A DNA stretch of 64,000 nt from Serripes groenlandicus (Eukaryota > Mollusca > Bivalvia > Cardiida > Cardiidae). The DNA lies in contig JASEVX010000003.1 in NCBI GenBank assembly GCA_031761405.1, positions 61,575,465 through 61,639,464 of the forward strand. The letters are read 5' to 3'. Under the pieces are notes generated by a model, which saw only the letters and a list, made by a program, of their open reading frames with translations, had not been told where the DNA came from and ran no database searches. Below are positions 38,471-49,651 of the stretch, one piece after another (the first letter of the stretch is position 1; the number at the start of each line of letters is the position of its first letter). A program made the translations under genes and the position numbers.

Positions 38471-38911
38471 CTAAATTCTAGTGTGTAGGTTATTATCATA
38501 TAGACGCACGAGACGACAATTAGTTAATCTGTTATATTTACATAAACTCTTTAGTGTAATAGTGTTAGAGGAGATTAAATCTGTATCCCATGAACAACAA
38601 CGCCAAATTTCTAGGCTAAAATATGGAAAGTATAGGTAAAATTTATAAACATTTACCGCAACGAAAAAGACCGAACTATTCCGAAATGTAGGTACTTTCG
38701 ATTTTGGTCCAGGTTGTTGTCCTTCTGGCGAATTCGCGAATATTTCAAAGCAATTAACATACGTAGGAAGAACAAATTCACGTTATTTAGGTATAGTTCG
38801 ATAGAGAAAAGTATTATTGATCGATTCCGTACTTCAAATTCATATATTTGTTCGAATACTTTGAAAAAAAAATGAGTTGAAGCGAGGCGACCCAGAAAAC
38901 TGTGTCCACCC

Positions 38912-39075
38912 TTGTTAGTATCTATGCATAGAGTAGGTCATATCTATTTTTAGAGGAGCAAGACCCTGCGGTTGCAGTTGCGATACGCGGCTCTCTTTTT
39001 TTGTGTTCTCGGAGCAAAGGAAAATTGAAATCTCATTCGTATCTCGCGAGATATCAATTTTCCCAGGCCACCTCT
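38912..39075. repeat. Half of the 42507 palindrome plus a second short palindrome, in the intron
   Basis: ATCTATGCATAGAGTAGGTC … TAGAGGAGCAAG matches the right arm of 42507-42598; about 40 bp later ATCTCGCGAGAT lies within ATTGAAATCT…ATATCAATTTTC. Confidence 0.7.
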
Positions 39076-39202
39076 CAGTAACTTACTTCGAACGTATCAC
39101 TATTGCAACCTTAATATATTCCCTATGTACAGTATGTAACGTGATATACGCAAGTCAGCAAATTACTGTTAGCAAGGTCATGATATAACCGTTTGTAAAT
39201 GC

Positions 39203-39325
39203 CTTTACCCTTTCCCACATATTAACGCTTTCTGACGCCTGTACAGCAGACGACTTTGAAAACATAGTGGCATAGGGAGATGTTGCTCATTTCGAGCAAT
39301 GTCTGCTTTTTAGCGAAGTGCACTG
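39203..39325. mobile_element. R1-like left half in the ANKUB1-like intron
   Basis: CCCTTTCCCACATA, CAGCAGACGACTTTG, then hairpin TTGCTCATTTCGAGCAA; right half missing. Left-copy equivalent about 32186-32310. Confidence 0.6.
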
Positions 39326-40418
39326 GTCTTTGATGTGATGTGCCAAATTACGTCTTCGTTTGGGACATTTTCATCTATAAGAACAGATTGTTCAGCACCC
39401 TATTTGTTGACATGTAGTTTGTTGTCAAAGGAGGATAATCAATATCTAAGCGTAACCAATTTTTTTTTCGGCGATAGCTGATTAACGTGGGTTTTGACCT
39501 AGATGTTAAACAAATGATCTAAATTGTGTAGACCAATCAAATGTTGTATTTAATGAATAATGTCGAAGAAATAAAGGAAATGAAACGTTTTGATTGGTTC
39601 AATCCTACGAGAGGCACTAATAAGGTGAAGTTTTAAAATGAAATGTTCTGCATACTAACCTTTAATTGTGTTCCTTAAAAAATACATTTCAGTGAAAAAA
39701 TTAGTGAAAATGTATGAAATGTTATATTTAAGAGCAAAATATTAATTATTTTTGAAGCATGATAAGTTTTCAGTTATTTATCGTCAATTGAAATGTATAC
39801 ACCTCTTGGGAGCCTCGCGTAATCTCCAGTCATGTTACGGGGTATTCTCGGCCTTGATAATCTATTTATAGAAACTGAAGCTGGATGGAGATTGCCTTTG
39901 GTAAACACATAGATTATTGTTATGATTTAGTAGTTGATACTGGAATAAAGATATAAACAAGTTGATTCGATCCTTTCCGTTTAGTATTTAATAATTTCGG
40001 AGAGTTTACATAATATTGGCTGACACGTGGTTCTAAAAAGAAAGATAAACAAAAACGCGGAAGCTACACTCGATTACCGATTCCATACCTTTTAAAGAAT
40101 GATGATCTAATCGAACAATGTTCCAACTGGTTCACGATTATAATGCATTACCAATTCAAGGAGCTGTCGAATTCTTAGATATACATCATTATTGCGCAAA
40201 TTTTATAATTCATGAAAAATTACTGATTATTTTGATTATTAACAAATCCTTTCTGATATTCAAAAACAAATAATAGGCGCATGTTCCATTTCTTAGTGTT
40301 TTCTCCTATTGATCACCGTTTATCTTTTTTAAAGATTTTCTTGTTTAAATTGTGGATAAGTTTCTAATGTCCTTAGATATAAACATATTGTCAAACTTGT
40401 TATATCCTATGATTTCAG

Positions 40419-42479
40419 AAACAGTTGAATATATTCTTTGACGAACTGGTCAAGCAAGACAAGAAGATATTAGTAGTATCATACGCTGGGGCGGACCTGA
40501 ATGATAACTGGATTTTCACCGATCTCGGTATAGTTCCTGGATCAACAGTCAAGGTTTGCATGAAAGAAGAAGTAAAACCGGTGCTGTTTGTGAAATGTTC
40601 CCATAGTAACGAAATAATAGAAATCATGGACGATTACAACGTAGAAAAAATGGTAGTCGCCGATTTGCGTACCATTGTCGCAAAGAAGTCTGGACTTCCT
40701 GTTTCTATATTTAGACTTGTGACACGTGATGGTTTGGAACTCTATGATAAACATGAGTTATTCGATTATAGAATAGAGTGTGGTGATACCGTCTATATGG
40801 AAAATTGGGACGGCTGGACGGAAATAATTAACTACAGTATATTAGGCCTTACCCCAAGTGTCGTGCCCCTTATTGTACAAGACGAGATCCAGTCTCGATT
40901 TCAACTCAAGGTTGTCATGTACATTGCCTCCCATTTTGGAAGCGTGGATCTCGCGAGAACTTGCATCAGAAACGGGATAAGGCCTGACGAGCCAATCGGA
41001 GAACATCCCTCTCGACAATGGTGTCGCGAACAGTCGCACATAGAAACGTTAAGAACTTCCGTTCACGAGGCAGCAGAATTCGGCCAACTCGGTGTTTTGA
41101 GATTATTTGTTAATGCTGATATTACATGCTCTATGGCCAGAGATGGACACAATCTAACGCCTCTGAACGTGTCGCTGCGTAAAAAGCAGAGACCGTGTGC
41201 TTCATTCTTGTTAACAAAACAGTGGGTAAGGGTGCCCGTAACACGATCCCAAACAATGACATTACAGACATTTAGGAGAATCAAACTATGGTGTGAACGC
41301 TGTAAAGAGCGAGCATTTATGAAATTTGGCCCCAATAAGTCCTCACTAAAACGACGCTCCTTCAATACTGGTCCGCTAGTAAGCCATGGTGTCATCGTCG
41401 ATGGGTTTTCGTTAAGTCCAATGAACGGAAAATCCAAAACCGGACAACAACACAAAGACAGAAGACGACAGGCAAGTGATTTTAACTCCTCCATCGGAAG
41501 CGATGGCGATGACCCGGAAGCCTATTTCAAACATCTCACTGCAGTCACTACCTACGGACCAAAGTTCAGACAAAACACAAAATGGGGCAAAATGGTGGGA
41601 CGAACCAGCGTCGGAGCTCTGCTAGGCGCTGGTTTGAAAACTATTTCTAAAGGAGACAAAGTGGACGGCAATGACGGAGCAGATTCACCCGATACGGAAT
41701 CTCGTGAAGTCCAGCCTGCACAACAGCCACAACTTACTCGGCGGGACTCGATAAAGTTACCGCCCATAAAAGAAAATGGGCGGATGAATACCATCCTCTC
41801 CCAGTCACAACCAAACGTAGCCAGAGGACCGTCTGATGAAAACGAAGATAGCGACCAAGCTGAGAAACTTAGTGTGACGTTAGAAAAGGGAAGGAAGTAT
41901 ATTAGAACAGGACCCAGCATGTCCAAATCAAAATCCAGTATGTCGAACTCGATGCCCAATATGAAATTGAAAGGATCCTTGGAAATGAAAGCAACTAAGG
42001 ACAAAGACAGGATGAGTCTCGCGTCGGCGAAGTCAGACAAGACGAACGAACGAGCCACGACTGCTGCTTCCAAAATAAGCCGAAAGAAGAAAAAGCTTCC
42101 ATCGGCCATATTAAATCAACAAGGCGCAAAGGGGCCAGGTGAAGGAAATGTACCACTTCCTACGGTAGGCCCGGAGAGCTACACGCGTCCGTTCTTCTAT
42201 CACAATGGCGTCAGAGAAGATGATATCGTGATTCCTATGATGAACCTCGTTGCCAAGTACCAAGGTAATAATGCCAATGACCGCGCTGCGAAATCTCTCG
42301 CGATCGCCAACACGTTTAAAGAGAAACCATGGCTGATGCAAGTGCGCATGGCAATGAGTCTGACGTCATCGACCTTGAAACGTGAGGTCACTAACCTACG
42401 TCATAGTTTTAACGAAGTCTCGCAACATGACAGAAGAATTAGTCGTTCAACTACAATGGTCGCTGAATCCACTAATTAG
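40419..42479 (+). CDS. ANKUB1: ANKUB1-like protein, coding exon 2 (ubiquitin-like, ankyrin, C-terminal motif)
   Basis: Acceptor ATTTCAG|AAACAG; 686 codons plus stop TAG. In full-protein numbering, residues 46-96 finish ubiquitin-like domain 1 (ILVVSYAG, then a strand ending KVCMKEE). Residues 98-178 form a second ubiquitin-like fold, ending in the WDGW motif. Residues about 208-315 look like three degenerate ankyrin repeats (VVMYIASHFGSVDLARTCI; TSVHEAAEFGQLGVLRLFV; NLTPLNVSLRKKQRPCASFL). The segment about 330-670 is low-complexity, Lys/Ser/Asp-rich and probably disordered. A conserved-looking C-terminal block (FKEKPWLMQVRMAMSL) starts near residue 678. This order (ubiquitin-like, ankyrin, basic tail, EKPWL block) is what I know of vertebrate ANKUB1; its molecular role is poorly known. 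An ATTAAA at 42615 could serve polyadenylation. Codon use is even and no frameshift is seen. Identity is confident, function is not. Confidence 0.88.
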   Translation, partial: KQLNIFFDELVKQDKKILVVSYAGADLNDNWIFTDLGIVPGSTVKVCMKEEVKPVLFVKCSHSNEIIEIMDDYNVEKMVVADLRTIVAKKSGLPVSIFRLVTRDGLELYDKHELFDYRIECGDTVYMENWDGWTEIINYSILGLTPSVVPLIVQDEIQSRFQLKVVMYIASHFGSVDLARTCIRNGIRPDEPIGEHPSRQWCREQSHIETLRTSVHEAAEFGQLGVLRLFVNADITCSMARDGHNLTPLNVSLRKKQRPCASFLLTKQWVRVPVTRSQTMTLQTFRRIKLWCERCKERAFMKFGPNKSSLKRRSFNTGPLVSHGVIVDGFSLSPMNGKSKTGQQHKDRRRQASDFNSSIGSDGDDPEAYFKHLTAVTTYGPKFRQNTKWGKMVGRTSVGALLGAGLKTISKGDKVDGNDGADSPDTESREVQPAQQPQLTRRDSIKLPPIKENGRMNTILSQSQPNVARGPSDENEDSDQAEKLSVTLEKGRKYIRTGPSMSKSKSSMSNSMPNMKLKGSLEMKATKDKDRMSLASAKSDKTNERATTAASKISRKKKKLPSAILNQQGAKGPGEGNVPLPTVGPESYTRPFFYHNGVREDDIVIPMMNLVAKYQGNNANDRAAKSLAIANTFKEKPWLMQVRMAMSLTSSTLKREVTNLRHSFNEVSQHDRRISRSTTMVAESTN

Positions 42480-42506
42480 ACTAATTATTACTTTTAACCA
42501 TAGCAA

Positions 42507-42598
42507 CTTGCTCCTCTAAAAATAGATATGACCTACTCTGTGCATAGATATTAATATCTATGCACAGAGTAGGTCATATCTATTTTTGGAGGAGCAAG
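42507..42598. repeat. 92-bp near-perfect palindrome 27 bp after the ANKUB1-like stop
   Basis: Arms CTTGCTCCTCTAAAAATAGA … TCTATTTTTGGAGGAGCAAG, centre GATATTAATATC; one mismatch was found in 46 pairs. Confidence 0.93.
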
Positions 42599-42616
42599 TC
42601 CCTGTGTTTTAACCAT

Positions 42617-43053
42617 TAAAGCATTTAAAAAATCTGTGATATTTGACCATTAGTTAGATTAGTTAGAATTGTTTGATTGTTTACGAATGAATGCATGTAG
42701 AATCATACGTGTATTAACCCTTTCCCTCATACGACAATTCAGCAGCAGACGACTTTGAACGTATTTTGTCAGAACATAGAAAATCTCCATAATTGAATGG
42801 ATAACCTAGGACTAAAAGTGGAAAACATTGTGGCAAAAGGAGAAATTGCTCGTTTTGAGCAATTTCTTCTTTTGTCACTATGTTTTCAAAAAGCCGTCTG
42901 CTGCAGAGGCGTCAGAGAGCGTCTATATGAGGGAAAGGATTAATTAAAGCATTTAACAAATCTGTGATATTTGACCATTTGAACAGTGTCTGAAATTAGT
43001 TAGAACTGTTTAATTGTTTACGAATGAATGCATGTAGAATCATACGTGTATTA
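42617..43053. repeat. ~105-bp direct repeats flanking an R1 MITE
   Basis: TTAAAGCATTTAAAAAATCT … GAATCATACGTGTA occurs at 42617-42713 and 42944-43053 with several substitutions and one ~15-bp length difference. Confidence 0.85.
42714..42943. mobile_element. R1 MITE between ~105-bp direct repeats
   Basis: TTAA at both ends, canonical hairpin. The sequences 42617-42713 and 42944-43053 on its two sides are copies of each other. Confidence 0.85.
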
Positions 43054-43225
43054 TAAATACTTTCGTTTATTTGAAAAAAGTTCAAAAGGGAAATGACCAT
43101 TATGTTATATTATTTGATGTATTTCAAGCGGATATTTTTGATATACTTCTATGTCAGGAATATTAAACACATTTGGATTACAAGGCATTCTATATACATT
43201 GGACTTCGATCAGTATTGGTTCGAA

Positions 43226-43572
43226 CCAGGGGCGTATCTCCCTTTAGGCACTGTAGGCACGTGTCTACACATTTTTTCTCAAAATGCCTCAAAATGCACC
43301 TGCGGCGATAGACATCTGCGTAATGTATCGACCAGATCAGCCTGCGCTGTCCGCGCAGACTGATCCGGCCGACACATTCCGTCTTAGAAGGATAGATGTA
43401 TAGAATAGTGATTCCTGAAACAGAAAATCCACAGGAGGCGAAAAGTGTCTATCCGGCTAGGCCTGTGTGGCATGCTTAGGCTTATCGGGGTCGATACTTT
43501 ACGCAGAGTGCACAATGTTGATTTTCTCATGAGACGGCCTATACATTGATTATTGCAAAGCTATTCCCCTGC
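43226..43572. mobile_element. Composite element: R4 inside GGGGCGTAGCT-type ends
   Basis: Left end AGGGGCGTATCTCCCTTTAG with the hairpin GTAGGCACGTGTCTAC, then R4 sequence, then ATTGATTATTGCAAAGCTAT and TCCCCTGCG. The same order, inverted, recurs at 60322-60667. Confidence 0.65.
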
Positions 43573-43952
43573 GAACACTTCATGGTCCATATCGATTCCG
43601 TAAGATCAAGATCGGCTTTGAACAGTGTTCTCTGACCAAGGAAACGGACAGCACGATTTATTGTGAAATGTGTATATTTTAGCGGTTATCCGCGAAAACC
43701 AACCTTACAGCAATTATTAGACTTGTAGGAAAAAACGAGTCTGCGGATCCCTGATAGCGGATCCAGATATATTCTGTTTTATAGAAATTCCTTTAAACCT
43801 TCTATGACTTACTGGCGAACAGTGCACACCAAGATCAGACTGTGTGATTGTGCTGACTGATGTGGATCCCAGTACACATATTACAAGTGCCATGAGGTTG
43901 GTTTTCACAGAGCGCTGCACATGTGTTTGTTTTTATTTGGTTTGATTATGTT

Positions 43953-44166
43953 TTGAACCTTTCCCATATTCAAAAAGTCTGCAGCAGACGACATTAAAAC
44001 TATCTGTGCACAAATTATAGAATATCTCCAGAAATAATGATTTAATTATTGATAAGAGTTGAAACATTGTGGCAAAAGAAAAAAAAAATGCTCATCATGA
44101 CAATGTTTTCGAAAGTCGTCTGCTGCAGAGGCGTCAGAAAGAAAGCGTTTTCTGGGAAAGGGTTAA
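43953..44166. mobile_element. Diverged R1-like MITE
   Basis: AACCTTTCCCATATTC start, GTCGTCTGCTGCAG near the right end, final GGGAAAGGGTTAA; left hairpin arm replaced by an A-run. Confidence 0.6.
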
Positions 44167-44387
44167 TTTGATATCTGAACTACATATCTCTCCAGACATT
44201 TAATATAAAGTGCTAAGTTGCTAAGGCGTGTGAACAAGTTGGTTTGGTGATATAATTTACCCATAATTTCAATGTTTGTTCAACCTTTTTTCCATTCAAG
44301 CAAGTAAATGTATGTCAACGTAATAGTCAAATTAGTTAACGTGTATATATATGCTTCTGCGTGCTTACCCGTTTAACTGATATACAA

Positions 44388-44553
44388 TGGAACCCGTGTT
44401 TAAAGACCACCCATTGTCTTTGTTCACAGGTGGTCGTTAATTTCAATGTAATTGATGCAGAAATTGAATTATTGGAAAACTAAACATTGGGTCGTTATAG
44501 ACAGGGAATTGCTCTTCAAAGATGGTCTTTAGCACAGGTGCGACTGTGCTAAG
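44388..44553 (+). repeat. R9 dispersed repeat
   Basis: TTTAAAGACCACCCATTGTC to AAAGATGGTCTTTAGCACAG. Related copies: 49130-49291 (+) and 49652-49775 (-). Confidence 0.65.
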
Positions 44554-44726
44554 ATTTCGTTTTCAAACATAGGCTTCGAACTAATCAGAGATCTGTCGCA
44601 AACATGCATTCGTAAACGAATGGAAACATGAATATGAAATATAATTGAAAACAATGTTGGAAAGTAGCTTATTGAGATTTCTGAGCAATTTCCTCTTATA
44701 CAACTATCTTCAATGGTAGTCTGTTG

Positions 44727-44848
44727 CTTGATTGATTAATTGGGTTTTAAAGCCGTTTTCAACAATTGTTCAGTTATATCACGGCGGCCAGTTCACCTAT
44801 TCATATGTTTCTTGGCTTTCGCACACCAGTACTTCAAACAACACAGTA
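44727..44848 (-). repeat. S-A SINE tail fragment
   Basis: GATTGATTAATTGGGTTTTA, ATATCACGGCGGCCAGTTCA, CACACCAGTACTTC; ends there. Confidence 0.65.
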
Positions 44849-45247
44849 GTCTGTTGCAGTTAACGGCGGGATAAACAAAGACCCGTACGAGCGATCAAAT
44901 CCCTACGAGTTCTGTTTATTTGTGTTATTATTTAAGGGTCGTCTGCTGCCGGTTTGTTGTATGTCAGAAAAGGGTTAAGCAATTTCGTCTTATACCACTA
45001 TTTTCAAAAGTCGTCTGTTGCAGTGTAGTCAGAAGTCATCTGTATCAGGTAAATGAATACACTAATTAAGGCCCGTTTAAGCGATCGAATCCCTATATGC
45101 TTTGGTTGTTGTAGTTTTTATTATTTATTTATTTTATACACAAACGTTAATAATGTTAAAATGCATTTTAAGAAATATTAACCTAGATTGTTTCGGATTA
45201 TCTAAGTTCGGTTTCCGGCCACAGTTTCAGGGTTCATTTGTCACCAT

Positions 45248-45515
45248 ATGAGCCGTTCCACGTGAAAACCAACATTATGGCATCTGCGTAATGTATCGAC
45301 CCAGATCAGCCTGCGCAGTCCGCGCAGGCTAATCCGGGCCGACACATTCCGTCTCAGGGGTACATAGGTATAGAGTAATGATTACTGAAACAGAAAATCC
45401 AAAGAAAGCTAACATTGTCTGTCCGGGTAAGCCTGCGCGTGCGACATGCTTAGGCTGATCCGTGTCGATGCTTTACGCTGAGTCCACAATGTTGGTTTTC
45501 TCGTGGGACGGCTCG
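45248..45515. mobile_element. R4 MITE
   Basis: Best-preserved copy: ATGAGCCGTTCCACGTGAAA, hairpin AGCCTGCGCAGTCCGCGC, right end CTCGTGGGACGGCTC. Confidence 0.82.
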
Positions 45516-45519
45516 TATT

Positions 45520-46750
45520 TGAAGTATCTTACAGGAAGTCCTTTCATTCGGAGTACATACGGTTCCAATCTCATTAAAACCAGACATAAGCTTCGCTGCA
45601 GCAGTAAAACGCTTAAACAAATCTGATAACTACCTATTACAAGTTGTCTTGGATTGACCTTTGCATAAACCAATCAAATTGTCGCCTACAAAAGCGTTAG
45701 GTATAAACAGGACAGATAACCCATATTAATAAACGAGATATAATAAGCGAGGGATGCCGAAAGTTGGTGGTTGTATCATGCAATTTCATTTGACAGAAAA
45801 AAGTGACAACCTGCGCATGAATATTTAGATGTAGATGGTCAATTTACATTGACCTTTTATGTCGTTTCATCAGTATTTTGGTTTGAATTGAATGAGCGGA
45901 AAGCAATCTAAATTAGCGAATATTTCCGATGTCTATTTCCGTAAATAGCCGAATGAACCCGAATAATAACAGAGGACATGACGTAACTTCCGACAAATCC
46001 TCATTGGATGTAAAGATAAGGGCTTGTTTGTTATGATTAAAAACTGGATACTCTCTAGGAACATTTTGTGCTTGGCTTAGCTTAAATACAGCTGGGTTGA
46101 TAACACCTTATTTATGTTAATTATGACACATGCCTTATTATTTATAAATCATGTATTTGTTTACTAACAATGAATTCATTAAAGCGTATTAACCTGATAT
46201 GCAGTCATCTTCCGTCGACTTTTTTTGTAACGATAGAAAACGAACAAGAAAACAATCCCCAAGGTTAAGCACATTTTACCTGTCTGCATGACTCTCTTTA
46301 TGTCCTCGAATTCTTTTTGCAGAACTATTTTGCCGGAGCTAGCATCTAACCTGGATTATTTACACATTACCCCTGGGCTGGATATGTCCCTTAAACAGAC
46401 GACATCTAAAGGAATCCTACCCAACGCATGCCTTTTGAACGCATTAGCGATAAAGTAAACAAGAGCATCGCGTACGGCACAGACGCTCGACTGATAGGGA
46501 GAACAAAAAAAAAACAATTAGCTAAACAAAAAAACTTAACCGGAAGACGACGACGCCAGGGTCATGACAATAGCTCTCGTTTTTTTCAAAAGTCGAGCTA
46601 AAAATGCCTCTATGTTTTAAATCCTATATCAGGCCGTCCTTGAAAAAGGCGTACACGTTTCTGTGGGCATTGTAGATCTTGATCTATTACTTACATACAC
46701 TTGTTAGATCTTCACCCAGAGCTCTAGAAAATATGAGTATTTCACATCCT
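45520..46750. other. No gene recognised
   Basis: Unique-looking sequence without long frames; ends at a foldback palindrome. Confidence 0.5.
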
Positions 46751-46755
46751 TAAAT

Positions 46756-46854
46756 CCTTATTTGACCACCACACCCTATGTTGTAAGTACTCAAAAGAAT
46801 CGTCTCAGTGAGACGATTATTTTGAGTACCCACAACATAGGGTTTAATGTAGTC
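46756..46854. repeat. ~99-bp foldback, same family as 37912
   Basis: CCCTATGTTGTAAGTACTCA / TGAGTACCCACAACATAGGG with loop stem ATCGTCTCAGTGAGACGAT. Confidence 0.87.
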
Positions 46855-46961
46855 ATAAGAGAGATATTGTTGGAATAAGACCAGTTTACTCCTTCTTATC
46901 TAGTCCTCTGTCCGCACCTACAACGTGCATAAATGCCAACTTTCGCCTTTTCGTATGGAAA

Positions 46962-47086
46962 TGCTCGTATCAAAAGTACAACTTGATTGGACGTGCTCAT
47001 ATCGAAAGTACAACTTGAATTGACGTGCTCATATCAAAAGTACAACCTGAATGGACGTGCTCATATCAAAAGTACAACTTGATTTA
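46962..47086. repeat. 32-bp tandem repeat, about 4 copies
   Basis: Unit built on GACGTGCTCATATCAAAAGT plus ACAACTTGAAT. Confidence 0.88.
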
Positions 47087-47246
47087 ATTCAGACGTTTGC
47101 AAAGCTGGCGACTCTAGAAATATCAAACCAGCGATGCTGTTAAGTTAATTGTTGCTTCAGATAATATAAGCGTATCAAATAACAAAGCAAATGGTAAACG
47201 CCAGAATGTCCGCATTATACTGTTAGTGCTGGCTGGACATCCCGGA

Positions 47247-47505
47247 AGTAGGTGGTATAATAGTAGGGCGTCCGCCTCGGGTGCGGGAAGTCGTGTGGTC
47301 GATCCCTGGCCGGGTCATACCAAAGACTATAAAAAGTGTTAGAAATGACTGCCCTTCCTTGGCGCTCAGGGTTGCGGGGTTATTATTACGACTGACTGGC
47401 TGGTCAGTGATAAATGGATCAGTAGTACTGGTAACTTACCAAGGAAACGCCGTAATATAACTGAAACATTGTTGAAAAGAGACGTAAAACACCAAACAAC
47501 CAAAC
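47247..47505 (+). repeat. S-B SINE, complete
   Basis: Head GTATAATAGTAGGGCGTCCG, box B GTGGTCGATCCCTGG, tail CGTAATATAACTGAAACATT to CACCAAACAACC. Confidence 0.8.
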
Positions 47506-47580
47506 CGGAAGTAGGTATAGAACTGGGTAATCTAACCAGGTTTGGTAATTGTACTCTCATCTACTTTCAAAACATCTAGG

Positions 47581-47782
47581 TTAACCCTTTTAGCGCCACA
47601 GGCAATATTTGAGGATTTACAAACAATACAGATTCAGGTGAGTCAGCTCGTGACGAGCTGTCTCACCTAAAATCAGCATTGTTTGCCGTTTTGTCATAAA
47701 CTCCTATTACAAGAGAAATGGAGACGCTTAATTTTGAACATGGAAGAGTCTACTTTAAACAATTCGGCGCTGAAAGAGTTAA
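47581..47782. mobile_element. R2 MITE
   Basis: TTAA at both ends; core CAGCTCGTGACGAGCTG. Confidence 0.83.
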
Positions 47783-47784
47783 AA

Positions 47785-48690
47785 GGTTAAACGCTGAGAA
47801 CTAGATATTTAATTTCTTACACAGTTGAAAACGTTGTAAGAACAGGATAACACGCTAATTTAGAGCCATCTCAGCTTACCCTACATTGTTTTCTCAAAAT
47901 CGTCTGTTTCACAGGCATTTAGTTGAACTTATTTATTTTACATCGATTGTGAAATAAAGTTTCATCTTAAATTAATCTCGCACTATACATGTCTGCTTTT
48001 CAGAGATTTATCAGTGACTTGCTCCATTTGTGTAGAACAACCTCAAAGGCAGAAACCGCTCATCCGGCATGGGACCTTAGAACTACTGCACCACTGTTTT
48101 TAATAGGCGTTTAAACTGGCCTATTAAATAAACTAGACAAAAACTAGACACGAACAAATACTTTTTTTGTGATGCTTTATCTAGTATTCTAAACATGAAT
48201 ATGTGTGCAATATAAAAAAGAAAAAAAGGACGAAGAGAAAAAAAAAATCGTACTAAAAGCGTGACGATAAGCCTGGATTCTATCGATGACTGTTTACCAT
48301 TTCCCTCATATATACATACATGTTCACTGACCTTATCTCGTTCACGAGAGTAAAAGGGTGTTCCGTTGCGCATGAACACACATGTACATGTATGCGAACA
48401 TTGAAGAACCTGCGCATAAGCAGAGTTTCACCTACTTAATTGTTGTGGCGGCACTTTTGACCGCATTCTAGAAATATGTATCCCTACTTCTTTCCCATCA
48501 AAGTTATTTCACGATTTAAGAAACCACTAAACTATGTTTAACATACAGACGCATTTTGCAGTATATGCAGCGGACAACTTTTGAAGGCATTGCAGTTATA
48601 GGTGAAATGTTCTCATTTTGCCACAATTTTGTCAACGCTTTACAGTACGTATACCTTCTTTAGATATATTATGTAATATTTTTACAAAGA
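47785..48690. other. No gene recognised
   Basis: AT-rich with short CTGCTGCA-type scraps of R1 near 48550-48715; no supported gene. Confidence 0.5.
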
Positions 48691-48719
48691 TATTCTTAAG
48701 GCGTCTGCTGCAATTTTGT

Positions 48720-48934
48720 TGTAACTCTTTCAGCGCCAAAGGCAATATTGAGGTTTTTGCAAACAATACTGATTCAGGCGAGTCAGCTCGTAACGAGCTG
48801 TCTCACCTGAAAATCAGCATTGTTTGCCTTTTAGTTATCAAAATAATCCAAACCTTTATTACATGAGAAATGGATTCGCCCGATTTTGAACATGGAAAAG
48901 TCTACTTTAAACAATTCGGCGCTGAAAGAGTTAA
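48720..48934. mobile_element. R2 MITE inserted in an R1-like remnant
   Basis: Full-length; AAGGCGTCTGCTGCAA occurs on both sides (48698-48713 and 48934-48949), so a flanking segment has also been duplicated. Confidence 0.75.
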
Positions 48935-49129
48935 GGCGTCTGCTGCAAATTTGTTTTAAGAGGAAGGTGTTAAATATGCTTTCCGCTGAACAAGAACTGC
49001 AACTCACGAGACAAACGTCAACGTCTTCGTAATCGTTGTCTCCCTTGTCGAAAGTCAGTAAATAACCTAACAATTCTTAAACCGACTTTATGCGACTACA
49101 AACAACATACAGCCTGATCACGACATACA

Positions 49130-49291
49130 GTCCAACCTGTGAATAAAGCCCAAAACCCAAGGGAAGAGAACAATCTGGTCTTTGTTCACAGGTCATTTAT
49201 TCAGAAAATGAGTAATTCAGAAATTAAAAATGTGGTTGCTATAGACAGGGAATTGCTAAACAAAGGTGGTCTTAAGCACAGGTTTAACTGT
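49130..49291 (+). repeat. R9 dispersed repeat
   Basis: GGTCTTTGTTCACAGGTCAT, CTATAGACAGGGAATTGCT and AAAGGTGGTCTTAAGCACAG match 44388-44553. Confidence 0.65.
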
Positions 49292-49434
49292 ACATGACTT
49301 TATAGACAGAAATACTGGGCATTCGTGCAGTCTAATTTTCGTACTTATAAGTAGATTCTTCGCATAAAATAGTTCGTGGCTATGCAAAAGACCTTGTCGA
49401 CCGGTCATCGATGATAATATTATCGGGATAAATG

Positions 49435-49641
49435 TTAACTCTTTCAGCGCTAAAGGTAACATTGAGGATTTCGCAAACAATACAGTTGCAGGTGAATCAG
49501 CTCTTAACGAGCGGTCTGATACGAACTGAAATCATCATTTGAGTTATAAAACATGTTTCAAAAGTCGTATTACACATAAATAATTGATGGGCCCGATTTT
49601 GATAATGAAATGGTCTACTTTAGGGCGTAATGTGCTGAATT
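49435..49641. mobile_element. R2 MITE, degraded right end
   Basis: TTAACTCTTTCAGCGC start, core CAGCTCTTAACGAGCGG with mismatches, poor right terminus. Confidence 0.6.
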
Positions 49642-49651
49642 ACAGTCACAG

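Noticed and set aside
40395..40440. Alternative reading SETVEYIL upstream of exon 2 as the ubiquitin helix, implying a frameshift
   Set aside because: It runs into a stop; splicing exon 1 (ending VGEVKKMVQ, phase 0) to AAACAGTTG gives a complete helix and strand in frame without any error.
41552..42109. 185-codon minus-strand frame
   Set aside because: Antisense shadow of the low-complexity part of ANKUB1-like exon 2.
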